NCBI GenBank assembly: GCA_038030265.1
Contig: CM075938.1
Coordinates: 21,057,009 to 21,121,008, forward strand
Direction: 5' to 3'
Length of the DNA stretch: 64,000 nt
Source: Corythucha ciliata
Lineage: Eukaryota; Arthropoda; Insecta; Hemiptera; Tingidae
Both the position numbers and the translations under genes were made by a program. The notes beneath the pieces were generated by a model. That model saw nothing but the letters and a program-made list of their open reading frames with translations, was not told where the DNA came from and searched no databases. The first letter of the stretch is position 1. Every line of letters begins with the position of its first letter. Below, one piece after another: positions 23,515 to 34,700 of this stretch.

Positions 23515-25530
23515 AGCAGAAACGTACCGTAATAGGTGCGAGGGGGGTGGACCGCACCGGGCCCCTGAAAAGCTTAAATACGGAAAATTCAAGTTTTCAG
23601 AATCTATATTCTTGGTTGTAGGTATGTGAAAAGGTTGGACTATTGGACAGCGATTTGGCTCCTCACATAACGTTGTAAGTGATGATATCAGCAAACAGTG
23701 TGCGCTAAATATTCGATTGAGCCCCCGAGAGCGCTACAGGTGTCTAAAATATTGGAAAATTCGCGCCTTCTTAAGGGAAATTCGCGGCTAAAACGGAGAA
23801 AATACACCGTACCCCTGTTTCGCTAGGTCCTTACGCGCACTAATGTGCTGATCGTCAACTTGCTAATGCGACAAAATCTTTGGAAAAAGCGCTGATATTC
23901 GTGGCTATAACTGCGAGAAAGCACTGATTCGCGGTATATGGAGGCCATTCTACTGCTAAAATTTAGAAATAAACGCAAAAGTGTTGTTTTTGGGCCCACC
24001 TCGCGGCTAAAATTGAACCACATACGTTACTAATTCACGCGACAAAAGCAACGCTCAATAGGGTTGAAATTGGGCAAAATTCACAACTAAAATTCCATAT
24101 AAAAATTTTGCATGCATCGCACAATGCGCATTTATAAAATAGAATAGATGCTAATTCACTGCAAAAGTAACAGAAAACGTATGTTAACAGCTAAACTTGA
24201 GAAAAATCGCTGCAAATACCTAAAACCGCTATAAAATTGGTTACAAAGGAAAAAAAAATAAACCGCAGTTAAAAATGAAAAAACAAAAATCCTTAGCTTC
24301 TAAAAGCTTCAAGGCTCATACTAAAAAAAACAGCGCTAATTCAAAGCAGAAAGTTAACGAAAAATTGCTAATTTGGGGCTAATCTGTGCGACTAAAATTG
24401 ACAAATTAGCGGGGCCAAAATAAAGAAATAAAACTCTAATTTTCAGCTCAAATTGAGAAAAAGTGCTAATACCCTGCTAAAAATGGCTAATCTGTGGCTA
24501 AATTTGCGGAAAATGCCAATTCGTGGCTAAAATTGAGAAAATTTCAGAATTCACAGGTTAGAAGTGCTACTACACTGCTGAAACTGCGAATATAAAGCGC
24601 TAGTTCGTGACTAAACTGGAGGAAAACCACCAATTCGCAGACAAAGTGTGGTAAAATTTCCAACTTGAATACTCGACTTCTAAAGGCAACTTTGTGGTTA
24701 AAATTGAGAGTCTGGCTATTAAGTTAAAAAACTGCTGATTCGCGGCTAGATCTGAGAAGAATCGCTAATCTATAACTAAAAGTAAAACAAAATTGCTAAT
24801 GTGGTGCTAAATTGTTAAAAAATGTTAATTTGTGGCTTGAAAAAATCAATTATTAGCCTGGTTCAAATTAGGAGAAAGGCAAATTTTAGCATAAATTGAA
24901 AAATAAAACTAATTCGCTGCTTCAAGTGGAAAAAATCGCCAATTTGCTGCTAAAATGGTGAAAAACGCCATTTCGTGGCTAGAATTGTGGAAATTCGCTA
25001 ATTCGCGGGTTAGAAACGCTGCTACGCTGATAAGTTTAAGATAAAGCGCTAATTCTCGGGTTAAATTGAGGAAAATCACTAATTCGAGGTCAAAATTGTG
25101 AAAAATTTTAATTCTGAACTTTGAGGGTAAAATTGAGAAAAAGTGCCAATTTATGGCTGTATAATAGTTCTAAAAAACCGCTGATTTGTGGCTGATAAAA
25201 ATAGCTGATTCATAGCGCACGGGAAACAAAAAAATTCGATTTGTGGCAAACATTTGGAAAAACCTATAATTATTCACAATTTTGGCCGCGAATTAGTGAT
25301 TTTCCTCAATTTAAACCGAGAATTAACGCTTTTTCTGAATTTTATCAGCGTAGTAGCGTTTCTATCCCGTGAATTAGCAAAATTCTTTTGACTTTAGCCA
25401 CGGAGCGTTTAGCGACTTTAGCGTTTTTCCCAATTTTAGATGGAATTTGGCGATTATTTCTATTTTTAACAGCGAGCTAATATTGAGGAAAATACGTAGG
25501 AAAAACGCTAAGCTCAAACTGATGAGAACA
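23515..25530 (+). repeat. Higher-order repeat unit 1 (GC-rich head plus family A array)
   Basis: The head at 23515-23860 (GGGGTGGACCGCACCGGGCC, then GGACAGCGATTTGGCTCCT) is followed by family A units to 25530. Landmarks recur about 2.05-2.09 kb later in unit 2: GGAGGCCATTC at 23941 and 26029, and TCAGCTCAAATTGAGAAAAA at 24445 and 26532. It contains an inverted block at about 25265-25475. Confidence 0.85.
25265..25475 (-). repeat. Inverted block of family A inside unit 1
   Basis: Here the units read in the opposite sense, for example CAATTTTGGCCGCGAATTAG and CCAATTTTAGATGGAATTTG, whereas flanking units are in plus orientation. The aligned position in unit 2 (about 27440-27460) lacks it, so it is an insertion or inversion specific to unit 1. 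Confidence 0.8.
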
Positions 25531-25531
25531 G

Positions 25532-27590
25532 TGCTAATCAGTAGCGTACCGAGGTAGTGGTGAGGGGGGCGGACCGCCCCGGGCCCCCTATCAGACAGGG
25601 CCTCCGAAAAGTTTAAATACGTAAAAATGAGGATTTTTAGGTTATAATTATATTCATGGATGTATAGGTAAGTGAAAAGTTTGGACGGTTGGACAGCAAT
25701 TTGGCTCCTTTCTACGAATTTCAGCCTCTCCTAACGTTGCAATAATTGATATTTAACAGCAAAGAGTCTGGGCTGAATATTTAATTGGGCCCCCGACCGA
25801 GAGTGCTTCTGGTGGCTCAAATTTCAGGAAACTCGCGCCTTCTTGAAAAAAATTTGTGGCTAAAATGGAGAAAATACACCGTCCCCTGTTTCATCACTTG
25901 CTAACGCGGCAAAAACTTTGGAAAAAGCGCTGATACACGTGGCTAAAACTGCGAGAAAGGTATAATTCGTACTCTCACAATCCAACTTCCAGGCCATAGT
26001 TGTGAAAAAATCGCTGATTCGCGGTGTACGGAGGCCATTCCTCGGCTGAAATTTATAAGTAAACGCAAACGTATTGTTTTTGGGCTGTGCCCGCGGCTAA
26101 AATTGAGAAAACCCTCGTGGCTAATATTGACAATAGCATCGCTAATTAGGGTTGAAATTGAGCAAAATTTCCAATTCACCACTGAAAATGCATATAAAAA
26201 TTCGCACAATTCACATAATATACATAAAAAGAGAATAGATGCTAATTCACTGCAAAAGTAGCTGAAAACAAAATTTAACAGTTAGAATTGAGAAAAATCG
26301 CTGCAAATACCTAAAACCAATAAAATCTGATACAAATGAAAAAAATAACTAAAACGAAGGTAAAATTTAGAAAAAAAAATCCTTTCTCCAAAACTTCCTG
26401 AAAACCAGCGAAAACCACGGTCCCTGAAAAACAGCGGTAATACATAGCAGAAAGTAAAGAAAATTGCTATTGCGGGGCTAAAATATAAAAAAAACAACAA
26501 CGCAGCTAAAATTAAGAAAAACTCTAATTTTCAGCTCAAATTGAGAAAAAGTGATAATTCGCTGCTAAAAATGGAAAAAATTGCTAATCCGCAACTGAAA
26601 GTGAGGAAACGCCAATTGTGGCTAGAATGGAGAAAATCCGCTAATTCACGGGCTAGAAGCGCTGTTAAAATTGAGAAAAAGCGCAAGTTCGCGGCAAAAC
26701 TTGAGGAAAATCACCAAATCGCGGACGAAGTGTAGTAAAATTTACAACTTGAATACCCGCCTTCGCGCCTTTCGAAGGCAACTTTTGTTGCTAAAATTGA
26801 TAAAAATGGCTATGAGTTAAAGGACACCATGATTCGCGGCTAGAACTGAGAAGAATCGCTAATCTATCTAGTTATAAGTAAAACAAAATTGCTAATTCGG
26901 TGCTAAAATGTAACAAAATGCTAATTAGCGGCTTGAAAAAAGCAATTTTTAGCCTGGGGGGGGGACAAGTATGAAGGAGTGTTATAATTTTAACACAGCG
27001 TAATCCTATCACAATTAAAATGGTTATCACGTGTATACCACCCGTGTTATTTCATATAGCACCCCTTCTTACTTCAGCCCCTGGTTGAAATTGAAGGCGA
27101 AGAGGTAATTTTCAGCCTAAACTGAGAAAAAAAAAAACTAATTCACTACTAAAAACGAAAAAATCGCCAATTTGCAGCTAAAATTGTGGAAAACGCCAAT
27201 TCGCGGGTAAAATGGAGGAAAATCAGTAATTCGCGGACAAAATTGTGAAAAATTGTAATTCGCATCAAAGATTGGAAATACACCAATTCGTAGCTTCTAA
27301 AGGAAACTTTGAGGTTAACATTGAGAAAAAGCGCCAACTTATGGTCATATGGGTAAAAACACCACTGATTTGTGGCTGAAAAAAAATCGATGATTCATAG
27401 CGCATGGTGAACAAATAAAGATGCGATTTGTGGTAAAATTCGGAAAAACTGGCTGTTTTGTGGCTAATATTGAGGAAAACGCGTGAGAAAAACGCTGATT
27501 TTCAGCTCAAACTGAGAACAGTGCTAATGTTCTGCTAAAATGTAGGCAACATTGCTAATTTGCCGTTAAAGTGGAGAAAACTTAACTTGG
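25532..27590 (+). repeat. Higher-order repeat unit 2 (GC-rich head plus family A array)
   Basis: It starts CAGTAGCGTACCGAGGTAGT with a GGGGGGCGGACCGCCCCGGG head, then family A units that align in order with unit 1. The start of a third head (GGTGAGGGGTCTCC, CGCCCCGGGCCCC) lies at about 27590-27635 and then stops. The unit carries a MITE insertion at about 26958-27079. Confidence 0.85.
26958..27079. mobile_element. MITE-like imperfect palindrome inserted in unit 2
   Basis: The left end GGGGACAAGTATGAAGGAGT continuing GTTATAATTTTAACAC pairs with the right end, which on the opposite strand reads GGGGCTGAAGTAAGAAGGGG and then TGCTATATGAAATAACAC. The insertion is flanked by CCTGG on both sides (26953-26957 and 27080-27084, approximate because of the G run). 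The sister repeat unit has the uninterrupted site AGCCTGGTTCAAATT near 24858. Confidence 0.75.
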
Positions 27591-27654
27591 TGAGGGGTCT
27601 CCTGGAGATTTTCGCCCCGGGCCCCGATAGGTGTAGGTCCGCCAGTAGTGCTAA

Positions 27655-28003
27655 TGGGGAACTTGCACATTTTTCAAGCACTGGTGTTTCTTGAGCAGGG
27701 CTCTTCCACAAGGCTATTGTTTTGCTCACATTAAACATTAAAATCAATCAAGTATTTTTTAAAAGCGAATTTAAAGCGAGTGGGGTTTTGATGACGTCAA
27801 AGGTTATTTAATGTAATGGATGATGTGGGGAAGAGGGCGGTAGGAAGCATTTTCTGGGGGACATTTTTTCTTGTTATTTGTAAACAAAAAATATTATAGT
27901 TTCCTCAGATGCTTCACAAGTGACCATTGACGTCATGTCCCCTCGCACCATCCATCCCTTCTTGAAGAACTTTGAAATTTTTTTAAAAATCGGTTCGTGG
28001 GGC
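27655..28003 (+). mobile_element. Dispersed non-coding repeat with two TGACGTCA sites, copy 1
   Basis: This 350-bp stretch is matched in reverse complement at 41220-41570. Shared words include CATTTTTCAAGCA, AACATTAAAATCAATCAAG, AGTTTCCTCA and GGATGGTGCGAGGGG (in copy 2 orientation). This copy has two TGACGTCA (CRE-type) palindromes near 27792 and 27930. No ORF was found. It is probably a non-autonomous transposable element; the ends are not sharply defined. Confidence 0.7.
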
Positions 28004-28093
28004 TGAATTGTCAGTCATAAGATAAATTTAAACCGTGAAACGTGAGCTTTGGCCCCTATTAGCCACATTGGTCCAAAAAGCCACCAAAGTACT

Positions 28094-28169
28094 ATAGACC
28101 CCGTTCAGCTCCTAGAGAGTTCGCTGCGGTAGTAGAGCGAGAGGGAGAATATAGTTAGGATCAAAATTA
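28094..28169 (+). repeat. Inverted-pair repeat, left member
   Basis: ATAGACCCCGTTCAGC at the outer edge and TATAGTTAGGATCAAAATT at the inner edge are repeated in reverse complement at 29754-29825, bracketing the SWIM-domain gene. The middle 35-40 bp differ between the members. Confidence 0.65.
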
Positions 28170-28427
28170 TCAGTGCAAGTCATTTTCAACGGATCCCGAG
28201 GTCGACTTCCAGAATTTTCTTGAAATTTATTTATTTAAGGCCTTTTTTCGACGGAATAGTTTTCGAAGTGGATACTTTAGGGCTTTGACATTATTGTGCG
28301 CGAGTTTAATTCGAGATTTTGTTAATTCTTTTCTTTATAGACGATTTTGTTGTGTTAGGTTGGAGGCGTGTTCGCTCGTGGAAAACAATACTTCTTTTAA
28401 TTATTGAGTTTTCGTGTTTTGATCATC

Positions 28428-29500
28428 ATGACATTCTTGCTAAGTATTATTGACTTTATCGGCGAGGACAGGACTAACGCGTTCAAGCAGGGCGATGCAG
28501 TGTTAAGTGCGGGTCACATCGTTTTGCTCGGAAGTGTGAACAGAACGACTGAGAAAAACGATATATTTGGACTCTGTCTTCAGAGCAGTCATTTGTCGGG
28601 TCCTCCTCATGAGATCAACATCACCGTAAACAACGAAGAGAAGATCGTGGAAGCCAACTGTTCATGCACGGCTGGCAACTCATCAAAATGCAAGCATATC
28701 GTGGCGGTGTTGCTGAAGGTTCACCGGTAATGATTATTATTTTGATGAAGTTTAATAATTCCTTAATTCAAAAGCCTATTTTGTTGTTTTTAAGCATCGG
28801 TATAGCAGATCTGGAGGACTTGAGTTCCACCGATCTGAAGCAACAGTGGGGTAAGGCACGGAAAGTAGGGAAGGACTTATACACCCCTGTTCCTGTTGAC
28901 CAAACTTGCCATCTATCTACGAAGACCCTTCCTTTCAACCAAGTTCGCCGGGCAGACCACTTACAAACGCTGTTGTCTGCCTGCCCAGGTACTTTTCCCT
29001 CGCCAAATTTCCCCAGTGTGTGTACTTGAAACCTAAAATGCGTCAATTATAGGTTCAGAAGCCTCTCTCCTGCACGCCAAGGAGACGGTGGCCCACGAGG
29101 CTCGTGCGCTTTTTCTTCGCCTCCAGGACAGATGGGACGCCGCATCCTCTCTGCCTTTTTGTGTCTCGAACCTTACTACCTTTATGTCCAAGAAGGAGGT
29201 TGAGTTTTTCAATGAGAAGGTAGCACTTGCTTCGGACAGCGCGTGTGACATTTTCGTAAACACGCTGGGTCAATCGAGTAAGTAATCTTTTTCACTGTTT
29301 ATTGGAGAACATTCACTTTCCCTTTTTGTGCCGCTGTACGCTTTTCTTGCAGGTTCTGGGACTTGGACGAAGGAAAGAATTTGTCGGATCACAGCTTCGA
29401 GAGCATACGAACTTTTGACTTATTCGCGGAACAGTAGTGTGGACTGGGATGTTAAATTTAAGAACTTGTATCGGTCCTCTTTCCGTAATAGTTCGTCTCA
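28428..29500 (+). CDS. SWIM zinc-finger protein with start of a YqaJ-type domain, 3' truncated
   Basis: Exons are 28428-28726, 28795-28988, 29053-29277 and 29353-29500, with consistent phases. Exon 1 has a SWIM-type zinc ligand set: CSCTAGNSSKCKHIVAVLL (CxC...CxH). The ATG at 28428 gives MTFLLSIIDFIGEDRTNAFK. Exon 4 has WTKERICRITASRAYELL, which resembles the entry segment of YqaJ-like recombinase/nuclease domains found behind SWIM fingers in many animal proteins; that assignment is from memory of the family. The exon ends at a good donor (CA|GTGAGT). I find no following exon with the nuclease core before ZRSR2 begins at 30116, so the gene looks broken, or it has a very short alternative end. 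About 288 codons are visible. It is flanked by inverted repeats at 28.1 and 29.8 kb. Confidence 0.7.
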
Positions 29501-30115
29501 GTGAGTTACTTTTTGGTCACTTAAAGCTTTTTTTATTGCAAAAAACAGTGGCAAACAAGAAGAGAGTGCGGCAGTTCACCCATTTCCACTTTTCAAGTCA
29601 ATTAAAATATTAACTCATCATGAATGTAATTAGAAATAGTCATAACATAATTATTTCAATCGTTAAACTTTATTAATGAGGGACTCAAACATTTTTCTCT
29701 GGAACACTAATTAAATAAAGCTATTTTAGTCGTCAGCCCCACCGGGGATATTCAATTTGATCCTAACTATAGGAATTTTCTACCGGCTTCCGCAGGAGGC
29801 GGGTCTATCGCTGAACGGGGTCTATGAGGGAAGTAGGGAATGGGCATGTGTCCTCCCAGACCGTTAAATAGGCGGGAACCGGGAAGTCGGGAACTTCGCT
29901 CGTCTACTCCATCTCTCTCACACCGTATCAGCCCCTGCTGGTTATCCTTTTTGATAAAACTGATAGTAGGCTTTGTTGTTATGTTTTGCCGTGCTCTTCA
30001 ACACGGGTTTGAATGATATTTACAATTGTGTTTTATGGACCGACAGTGAGCAAAGGAAAAGTTTGTGAAAGTGCTAGAACAATGCTACGAAGGTGACGAC
30101 AAAAAATCAACAAAA
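29501..30115. other. Gap between SWIM gene and ZRSR2
   Basis: No coding exon was recognised. It contains the right inverted-pair repeat (29754-29825) and presumably the ZRSR2 promoter and 5' UTR. The stretch 30045-30115, just before the ATG, is purine-rich. Confidence 0.45.
29754..29825 (-). repeat. Inverted-pair repeat, right member
   Basis: The reverse complement reads ATAGACCCCGTTCAGC at one edge and CTATAGTTAGGATCAAATT at the other, matching 28094-28169. Confidence 0.65.
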
Positions 30116-31731
30116 ATGGGAACGTGAGTTTTTCTGAATTTTTTTTTTTTTACTATCTAGAAACTGTTCATTAACGTGTCACGCACTAGGCACAAAGAAT
30201 GGAGAAAACTGGCGAAAAAACTGAGGAGGAAGCGACTTCGTAGGGTCGTCGCTTTGGCAAGGGAAAAACAGTTGGCCGAAGGTTCGTGTCAGTCGCTTAC
30301 AACAACAGTTTTTGGGTTATTAATTGTTTCCGCTTTAAAAATCGACAGAACAAGCTCAACTTGAACGAAATCCCGACTATCAGGCTTGGGTGCTGTCGCA
30401 GCAAGCCTTGGAAGAATTTGCGGCCGAGCAGGAACGCCTTGAGTCGGCCCGTGGTCAGGCACTGTGGGAGCAGCGTGAGGTCGAAGCGCAGGCAAAGTGG
30501 ACCGAACGTCAGGAGCGTCTGGCTGCCGAGGAGGCGAAACGACTGAGGGAGGAGGCGTTGATTCGTGCCGAATGGGACAGGGAGCAGGCGAAAATTAAGG
30601 AGGAGAAAGAACAGCGACGAAAGGAGGAAGAGGAAAAGAAACAGAAATATGTACAATTTATAGGGATGTGTGGATCCCTTGGGAGCATCTATTGACTGTC
30701 TGGTATTTTCAGGATGACCTCATGCTTCAAATGGACGCCTTCATCAAAGGCGATGGAGACATCCCCCTGGAACTTAAAACAACCGTTGAAACTAAGCCGG
30801 GACACGAGCTTTGCCCGTTTTTCAGTAAAGTGGCTTCGTGTCGATACAAATTCAGCTGCTCCAGGTTCCTTGTTTGCTGTTAATTTGATTTTTTCACGGC
30901 TTTAACCAACGTTTTTCTTGGACAGGAACCACATCCTTCCAAGCGTCAGCACCACACTACTCATGGCGGGGTTTTACTCTCATTTCATGGCCTCAGGAGG
31001 CGTGAAACACGAGTACGATACAGACGTCTGTCTGGAGTATGAAATGTCCGACAGAAATCAACATTTCAGGGAGTTTTTCTTCGACATCAAGTCGGAGCTA
31101 GAGAATTTCGGTCGAATCGACCAACTTCGAGTCTGTTCAAACAGTCAGGCCCACCTCAGGGGAAATGTGTACGTGGAGTATGCCACGGAGCGTGAAGCCG
31201 TTATGGCCTATCGTGGCCTTAACGGGCGCTACTACGCTGGGAAAAGGATTTCAGTTGAATTCGTTACCATACCATCGTGGAGGGCGGCTATTTGCGGTAT
31301 TTACTTCTTTTTTTCCAAGCTAATTTTACCGCGAAATTCATAATATTTTTTGGGGGTTTCTCAGGTCTTCAGTTTGCTGGTAAGTGCCCCAAGGGTGACA
31401 ATTGTAATTTCCTTCACGTTTTCCGAAATCCTGGTGGTGAATACTCACGACTGGAAAGAACCGATAGGGAGAATCGACCAACCAGAAAGTAAGCCAAACC
31501 CCTCCCCCCACCAACCCATTATTTACACCCGGCTAACGTCCCTCACCATATCACCACAGATCCGATGAGTGGCGTTGGTCGGAGTCACCCGAACCAGACA
31601 CACCATCGAGGAGTCGGCGAAACAGAAAGGACCGTAGGTCGTCGAGTCGACGGCGACGAAGTCGCTCGAAAGAGTCAACGCGACACAGTCGCAAACGAAA
31701 ACGTAAAAAGCGAAGCCCCGAAGGGCGTTGA
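30116..31731 (+). CDS. ZRSR2: U2AF35-related splicing factor ZRSR2, 7 exons, 406 aa
   Basis: Exons are 30116-30123, 30190-30281, 30349-30650, 30713-30864, 30926-31296, 31365-31488 and 31560-31731; phases close to 407 codons. The protein acts in minor (U12) and some U2 3' splice-site recognition. Domain order: a basic N-terminus (HKEWRKLAKKLRRKRLRR), a long charged coiled coil in exon 3, a first CCCH zinc finger (CPFFSKVASCRYKFSCSRNH), a U2AF-homology RRM with HLRGNVYVEYATEREAVMAY and LNGRYYAGKRISVEF, a second CCCH finger (CPKGDNCNFLHVFRNPGGEY), and a C-terminal RS-like tail (SRRRRRSRSKESTRHSRKRK). Order and motifs match animal ZRSR2. The first coding exon is only 8 nt (ATGGGAAC); its ATG is chosen because it joins in frame to THKEW. 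All introns are 60-70 bp. The stop lies 26 nt from the stop of the opposing gene. Confidence 0.95.
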
Positions 31732-31753
31732 CGTTGAACTCAAAAAAGAACAC

Positions 31754-31759
31754 TTTATT
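31754..31759 (-). terminator. AATAAA poly(A) signal overlapping the stop of the EF-hand gene
   Basis: On the minus strand CAATAATAAAG contains the stop codon TAA (31760-31758), and AATAAA (31759-31754) overlaps it by two bases. Cleavage 10-30 nt downstream would fall inside the last ZRSR2 coding exon. The mature 3' UTR must therefore be extremely short or overlap ZRSR2 antisense. Confidence 0.6.
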
Positions 31760-34700
31760 ATTGAAACGGATGACTTTTGTTGACGACGTCCTTGCGAATT
31801 TGCTTCAATAGGTACAACAACTGTATGTAGTCCATTTCAATGTCCGACCCGATTTTCTTACCGAACGCTTTAAACAACAGGTTTACGTCGTTCTCAGTCA
31901 ACAGGGCGATGCAGTCTCGCTTTAGGTAAGTCAACACTTGAAGAAGTCGCTCTTTACTAATTGTTCCCCTTTTGTATTTGTCAAATTCCTGTAAACGGGG
32001 TTGGGAGTCGGGGAGGTGTCAGTATTACACGTTAGGGCGCGTAAAAAAAACAAAAAAAAAACTTTTTTTATCTTTCCATACCTTAAAAGTGTCCAATTCT
32101 AGTAAGTCAGCTTTCCCAGAGAGTCGGTCGAGTAGCTCTTCCAACGCTAGGCGGTCCTTGTTGAATAGGAAATTGTGCCAGCCGTCTCTGATGCCAATCC
32201 GTGGCACTGGCACGATAAGCGGTTGTTTCTCCAGGTGTTTCTGTTGAATCGACGACTCTATGTCGTCGACGAACCTCCGGTAGTCGATATTTTGTTTATT
32301 GAAAGGTGTTCCGTAGCTGATGGTCGTTGGAGGGAAATTTAGGCAGACATGGTGTTCAGGGTGCTTTTACTATAATGATTGGTGGTGACTAGGGAGGGGG
32401 GTTCTTACTATGAAAATACGAGTTCCATTTCATCCACTGTCATGTTGATGATTTTGGCAGAGACTAGGGCGCTCCAGAATTGGTTTCGCGTTATGCGTCC
32501 CGAATGGTCGTAGTCGTATTGACTTAAAAATTCGTTCAAATTTGTCCTTTCAGTTATGGCCTGTTCGAAAAACATCGCTAAACGCGTTAGAAAGGCTCCC
32601 AGTGGTCTGCCGTTGGAGGGGGGGGGGTTAAGGCGCCTATGTTGGGGCATTTATCTCTCGACCCAATGACATTCGAACTGGGTCTGCTGGTTGGAGGTCA
32701 TCTACTGCCCGGCCCTTGGTCCAAACTCAGCTTGGGGCGCACCCATTCGCTTCAAGCTAAGTTTTTTAGTCTGATAATGACGGTTGAGATCAACCATTTA
32801 TTCGACTTAGCACCCAGTTGACGGCGACAACTCTCAAATCGCTGAACTACTGACTTGCTGGTAATAGGTTTCTAGGGAGGGGAGTTGGACCGCGCGATAT
32901 GACCCCCAAACGCAAATGGCTGAGCCGCTGCCCTGACATGCGAATTCAGTGAACTGCCACTGTCCTCAACATTCACGGCCACATATTATGCTCAGTATGG
33001 TGCGGTGATGGAGGGGGGGGGCTTAGTAGCGGAAAACCCCCTGTGTCGCAGAGACTACTGAATTACATATTAGCGTCATTGACCGGGCTCTAAACTACTT
33101 GTTTTTTCTTTTTTTAAACGAAAAATGGCAGTTTTGTAGTCAGATTGTTAAAGAAATTGTTAGAGAAATGCGTGGGTCCCACTTACCGCGTTTTTGATCT
33201 TTTCCATAGCTTCAGCGAACACAGGTGGAATCTTCTCCACGGGCAGAGGGCGTATGGCTGGAACTTGTGATGCTGTGTCCATTCCCCACTGTTCGGAACA
33301 AAATTTCCCAATTTTAATAGAGTTGGGTAATGAGAGGGGGCGTCATTACTTCTCGTTTATTTTCGTCCTGGTCTTCCAAAATGTCGAACGCAAATTTTCT
33401 TCGATCGAAACCTTTTTCGGTCATGTACAGCGATCGCACGGCCATCAGCTGTGGCTTTGTAAGTTCGGGCAAATACTTCGCGGCCAATTTATTGAAATTT
33501 GGTAAACTCGTATAGCCCGAGTTTTGCGTCCTGTCGACGAAAGGCAGGAGTCATTTCTGGTAACTCCCCCCCCCCCCAACCCACCATCACAATCACTCAC
33601 AGGTCCATGTCGCGAAGAATGACCTTTAAAGTGCCGTGCTCTTTCTTCAATTTGTCCCTTATTTTCTTCATAGCATCCTCCAAATTGTGAACATTCGCGA
33701 CGTTTGCCTTGTCCCACTCGTAGTCCGCTTTGCGGACGAGGCTAAACACCCGTCGCATATCGTTTTTAACGTCCCGCTCAAAGGCGTCCTTACCGCGTTC
33801 GTGCGGATTTTGCATCACTTGGGCTTTAAATAGAGAGTTTGTGAGGGGGGGGGGAGTCACTAAGCTGTGGAAGGGGGTAGGGTCCCATACATGATTCGAT
33901 GTCTTTGTGAAATCGTCTCCAGTTGATTTTATCAGGTTCTAATTCGTGTCGGTATAGACTGATGAGTTGAGCCATGAGGGGTTCGCTGACCAGAAGGCGA
34001 TTATTCCCTGAAACGCCTATGTTAGCGTAGTCCAATACTTGCAGGAATTGATTGATCGTCACTTTTCCCGTTACAAATTTGTCGAACATCTGGGACATTG
34101 CGACCCTTCACTGCAAGAATAGGTTTGTATTGCTGGGGTGGGGGATTGTACCTTAAACAAGGAGTCGAAAGAGACTCCCTCGACAAGCGTCCTTATTTGA
34201 ATCCTTCGAATTAGGTTGATGAGGTCAGTTTCTTCGAATTTTTTCTCCAATATAGGATGGGAGAACATGCGGTACGCGAACAGATCGCTGTTAGGGTCAA
34301 TATAGTCCACCCTTTGTCCCGACGGAGTACGAAACGCTCTTTTTTCATAATTATCCAGATACTGCACCACAATTTCGTTTATTTTTCAATTTTAAGTACT
34401 TCCACCAGGGTCCCCTCCCCTCAAAATTCACCTCATTTATGGTGCCATCACCCAATAACTGCATCATCCTCGCTTCAATGTCCTCCACAAAGGCGACAAA
34501 GTTGACCGTGTAGAAAAATCGTTGGTATTTTTTGACGAGCGTGTAAAAGTCGTCGGTTGTCATGTTAAAATTGTTGCTGTACAGCAAATTTCCGAAATGG
34601 GCCAAAGTCATTAGGCCCGAATTTTTACTCACCTAGAAAAAAAAAATATTGTGATTGTGACCAAGGGATGTAATGTTGGAATGGGGGGGGGGGGCTTACA

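Noticed and set aside
22120..27590. CRISPR-like array (about 28-bp units)
   Set aside because: The units are contiguous and heavily diverged, without unique spacers, and the window is eukaryotic with spliced genes.
30286..30656. Frames antisense or shifted to ZRSR2 exon 3
   Set aside because: They are shadows of the coiled-coil coding sequence.
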